In this document: piece by piece, positions 6,454 to 7,609 of the stretch
Layout: every line of letters starts with the position of its first letter
How positions within the stretch are numbered: the first letter of the stretch is position 1
Source: Acidobacteriota bacterium
Lineage (GTDB): Bacteria; Acidobacteriota; Terriglobia; UBA7540
Direction: 5' to 3'
Length of the DNA: 7,609 nt
Assembly: GCA_021780055.1 (NCBI GenBank)
Contig: JAJXZM010000431.1
Coordinates: 1 to 7,609 of the forward strand
Translations under genes and position numbers: made by a program
Notes under the pieces: generated by a model
The model's input: the letters and a program-made list of their open reading frames with translations, nothing else
The model's database searches: none
What the model was told of the DNA's origin: nothing

Positions 6454-6484
6454 GGGCTAAGGCTCTCAGGTAGAGACATTGAAG

Positions 6485-6524
6485 TCAGCCACGCATCAGG
6501 ATACTCCTTTTGCGTGACTGATGC
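6485..6524 (-). promoter_or_regulatory. Alternative hairpins with strong SD and three-codon ORF ahead of proline dehydrogenase
   Basis: On the minus strand AAGGAG (6509-6504) is followed after seven bases by ATG (6496-6494), CGT, GGC and TGA (6487-6485), a complete M-R-G mini-ORF. The same bases form two mutually exclusive stems. One pairs CACGCA/TGCGTG (6490-6495 with 6511-6516) and extends across one mismatch through TCAG/CTGA (6485-6488 with 6518-6521), placing the SD in the loop. The other pairs GCATCAG with CTGATGC (6493-6499 with 6518-6524). The element lies 32-72 bases ahead of the ProDH start codon. It could be a translated leader or attenuator, or just a remnant; no T-run follows, so not a terminator. 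Confidence 0.35.
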
Positions 6525-6546
6525 ATAGCCCCGGGCGACGCTGCGG

Positions 6547-6975
6547 CTACTGGACGAGCTTCGCCTTCAGGCTGATGGTGGTGCCGGCCAGCGCCCTGGA
6601 CACCGGGCAGCCCTTCTTGGCTGCGTCAGCCAGTTCCTGAAACTTGGCTTCGTCGATGCCGGGAATCTCGGCTTCAGTCTCAAGATCGATGCTGGTGATG
6701 GCGAACCCTGCCTCCACCTTGTCAAAGTGAACCGACGCCGTGGTGCGGACACGCTTGGGACTGAAGCCCGCCTTGCCGACTGTGGCGGAGAAGGCCATGG
6801 AGAAGCATCCCGCGTGCGCGGCGGCAATCAATTCCTCTGGGTTTGTGCCTTCGCCGTTCTCCATGCGCGACTTGAATGTGAAGGGCCCGTCATACGAACC
6901 GGTGGCCATCTTCATGTGGCCGTTTCCTTCCAGAAGTGTTCCGTTCCATTGTGCTTCAGCCTTGCGAACTGGCAT
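6547..6975 (-). CDS. osmC: OsmC-family peroxiredoxin
   Basis: The 142-aa protein closely follows E. coli OsmC in length and layout. OsmC reduces organic hydroperoxides in the cytoplasm with a pair of reactive cysteines and works as a domain-swapped dimer. Both cysteines are present: Cys57 in NPEELIAAAHAGCFSMAFS and Cys123 in KKGCPVSRAL. FDKVEAGFAITSIDLETEAEIPGID (84-108) is the typical linking region, and GTNPEELI (43-50) carries the conserved Glu. These features favour OsmC over the related Ohr group. Start ATG 6975 follows a strong GGAGG (6984-6980, minus) at four bases. A TAAAAT at 7002-6997 could be its -10, but no good -35 is present. Its stop lies 93 bases from the proline dehydrogenase start, so shared transcription with that gene is possible but not shown. 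Confidence 0.95.
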   Translation of the reverse strand: MPVRKAEAQWNGTLLEGNGHMKMATGSYDGPFTFKSRMENGEGTNPEELIAAAHAGCFSMAFSATVGKAGFSPKRVRTTASVHFDKVEAGFAITSIDLETEAEIPGIDEAKFQELADAAKKGCPVSRALAGTTISLKAKLVQ

Positions 6976-7020
6976 GCTTCCTCCTCTTGTGGCGTGATTT
7001 TAAGATCGAATGAAATCTCA

Positions 7021-7042
7021 AACGCCCAGCCCCATGGGCGCT
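7021..7042 (-). terminator. GC-rich hairpin, possible weak terminator of the YfiT-like gene
   Basis: CGCCCA (7023-7028) and TGGGCG (7035-7040) pair perfectly around a six-base loop. On the minus strand the stem extends by a G-U and an A-T pair to eight. It lies about 80 bases after the YfiT-like stop. Only a short, broken T tract follows on the minus strand, so termination would be inefficient; it may instead mark the start of the osmC promoter region. Confidence 0.3.
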
Positions 7043-7122
7043 CTGGATAGTGCGCGGAAAAATGCGACTGAACAAGCAGCGGGAGACGAAGCCCGCCGGT
7101 CGGTCGGCCTCAATAACTGTCT

Positions 7123-7609
7123 TTATTTCCAGCCGTTACGTTCGCGCAGGGAAGTGATCTGCGCTACGTGGTGGCGCCCGTGCCAGGCATAAAGACTCAG
7201 GTAAAAATCAAGAGAAACAATCCCTTGCTCTGGGTGGTTCATGGTGCGCGCAAAGTCCGCCGCGCTCATCGACCGCAGCAGCGCGACGAAGCGTTTGTGC
7301 ACCGAGTCAAACAGGTTTAGCGACACCACAACCGGCACCGTTTTCGCATCGGGCAGTTCCGCCCAGCGCTCCTGATTGTAGGTCTTGACCGCGGGCTGGT
7401 CTTCCGTCATCGCCAGCTTGAACCGGACAAAGGCGTTCATGTGGCTATCCGCCAGATGGTGTATTACCTGCCTCACCGTCCATCCGCCATCACGATAAGG
7501 CGTGTCAAACTGCTCGTCGGAAAGCCCCACTGCCGCCGACCACAAGGCCGCCGGAGCTTCTTCAATCTGTTGAATAAATGCCTGCCGGTCCTGGTCCGAG
7601 ATTTTACCG
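7123..7609 (-). CDS. DinB/YfiT-family metal-dependent transferase (bacillithiol transferase-like), 5' end outside window
   Basis: The frame runs open through the right edge, showing 161 residues beginning GKISDQDRQAFIQQIEEAPAALW; only a short N-terminus should be missing, since the family is about 170-180 aa. It is a four-helix DinB-fold protein of the YfiT group. Visible marks: GGWTVRQVIHHLADSHMNAFVRFK, with a metal-ligand His in IHH at about residues 50-51, and YAWHGRHHVAQI, with His143 and His146/147. Those three histidines would bind the divalent metal. YfiT/BstA in Bacillus and Staphylococcus transfers bacillithiol to electrophiles in detoxification; older annotation calls such proteins putative metal-dependent hydrolases. 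The thiol used here is unknown. A reading from TTG 7545 would begin inside the first helix and is not the true start. The stop is 147 bases before the osmC start. Confidence 0.9.
   Translation of the reverse strand, partial: GKISDQDRQAFIQQIEEAPAALWSAAVGLSDEQFDTPYRDGGWTVRQVIHHLADSHMNAFVRFKLAMTEDQPAVKTYNQERWAELPDAKTVPVVVSLNLFDSVHKRFVALLRSMSAADFARTMNHPEQGIVSLDFYLSLYAWHGRHHVAQITSLRERNGWK

Noticed and set aside
1..7609. Mobile element, CRISPR array, phage or defence island
   Set aside because: No direct repeat arrays, terminal inverted repeats, transposase or integrase motifs, or defence-type domains were seen; the genes are mostly housekeeping.

Overview
This 7.6 kb window is chromosomal, moderately GC-rich bacterial DNA. 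I see no transposase, integrase, phage gene, CRISPR array, tRNA or rRNA. The mix of genes fits an acidobacterium (Terriglobia-like): an M1 peptidase followed by a polytopic membrane protein, a CPBP-fold membrane protein lacking the usual Glu-Glu, a small protein with a DHHDAEL motif, and an AmmeMemoRadiSam-type radical SAM enzyme. That taxonomic call is inference from family resemblance only.

The layout is two convergent blocks that meet at about 2901/2931. The plus-strand block (1-2901) holds the C-terminal part of an M1-family metallopeptidase running in from the left edge, a six-helix membrane protein of unknown function, a small 103-aa hypothetical protein 13 bases behind it, and a CPBP-like membrane protein with its own good ribosome-binding site. 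The minus-strand block, read from the right edge leftwards, holds a DinB/YfiT-type metal-dependent transferase (5' end cut by the window), the OsmC peroxiredoxin, a monofunctional proline dehydrogenase, PdxT (glutaminase of PLP synthase), an uncharacterised 148-aa protein, and the radical SAM protein of the AmmeMemoRadiSam group (AmrS).

Functionally the minus block looks like housekeeping and stress metabolism: thiol/peroxide defence (YfiT-like, OsmC), proline oxidation and vitamin B6 synthesis. Only proline dehydrogenase and pdxT are close enough (37 bases) to look like one transcription unit. Convincing promoter-like sequences precede the 148-aa gene (4795-4824, minus) and, less completely, amrS (4110-4115, minus) and the CPBP gene (2193-2198, plus).

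I did not find a clear, previously undescribed system. The items most worth a second look are the CPBP protein with substituted catalytic positions, an alternative-hairpin leader with a strong Shine-Dalgarno and a three-codon ORF ahead of proline dehydrogenase, and the conserved-looking proteins of unknown function.
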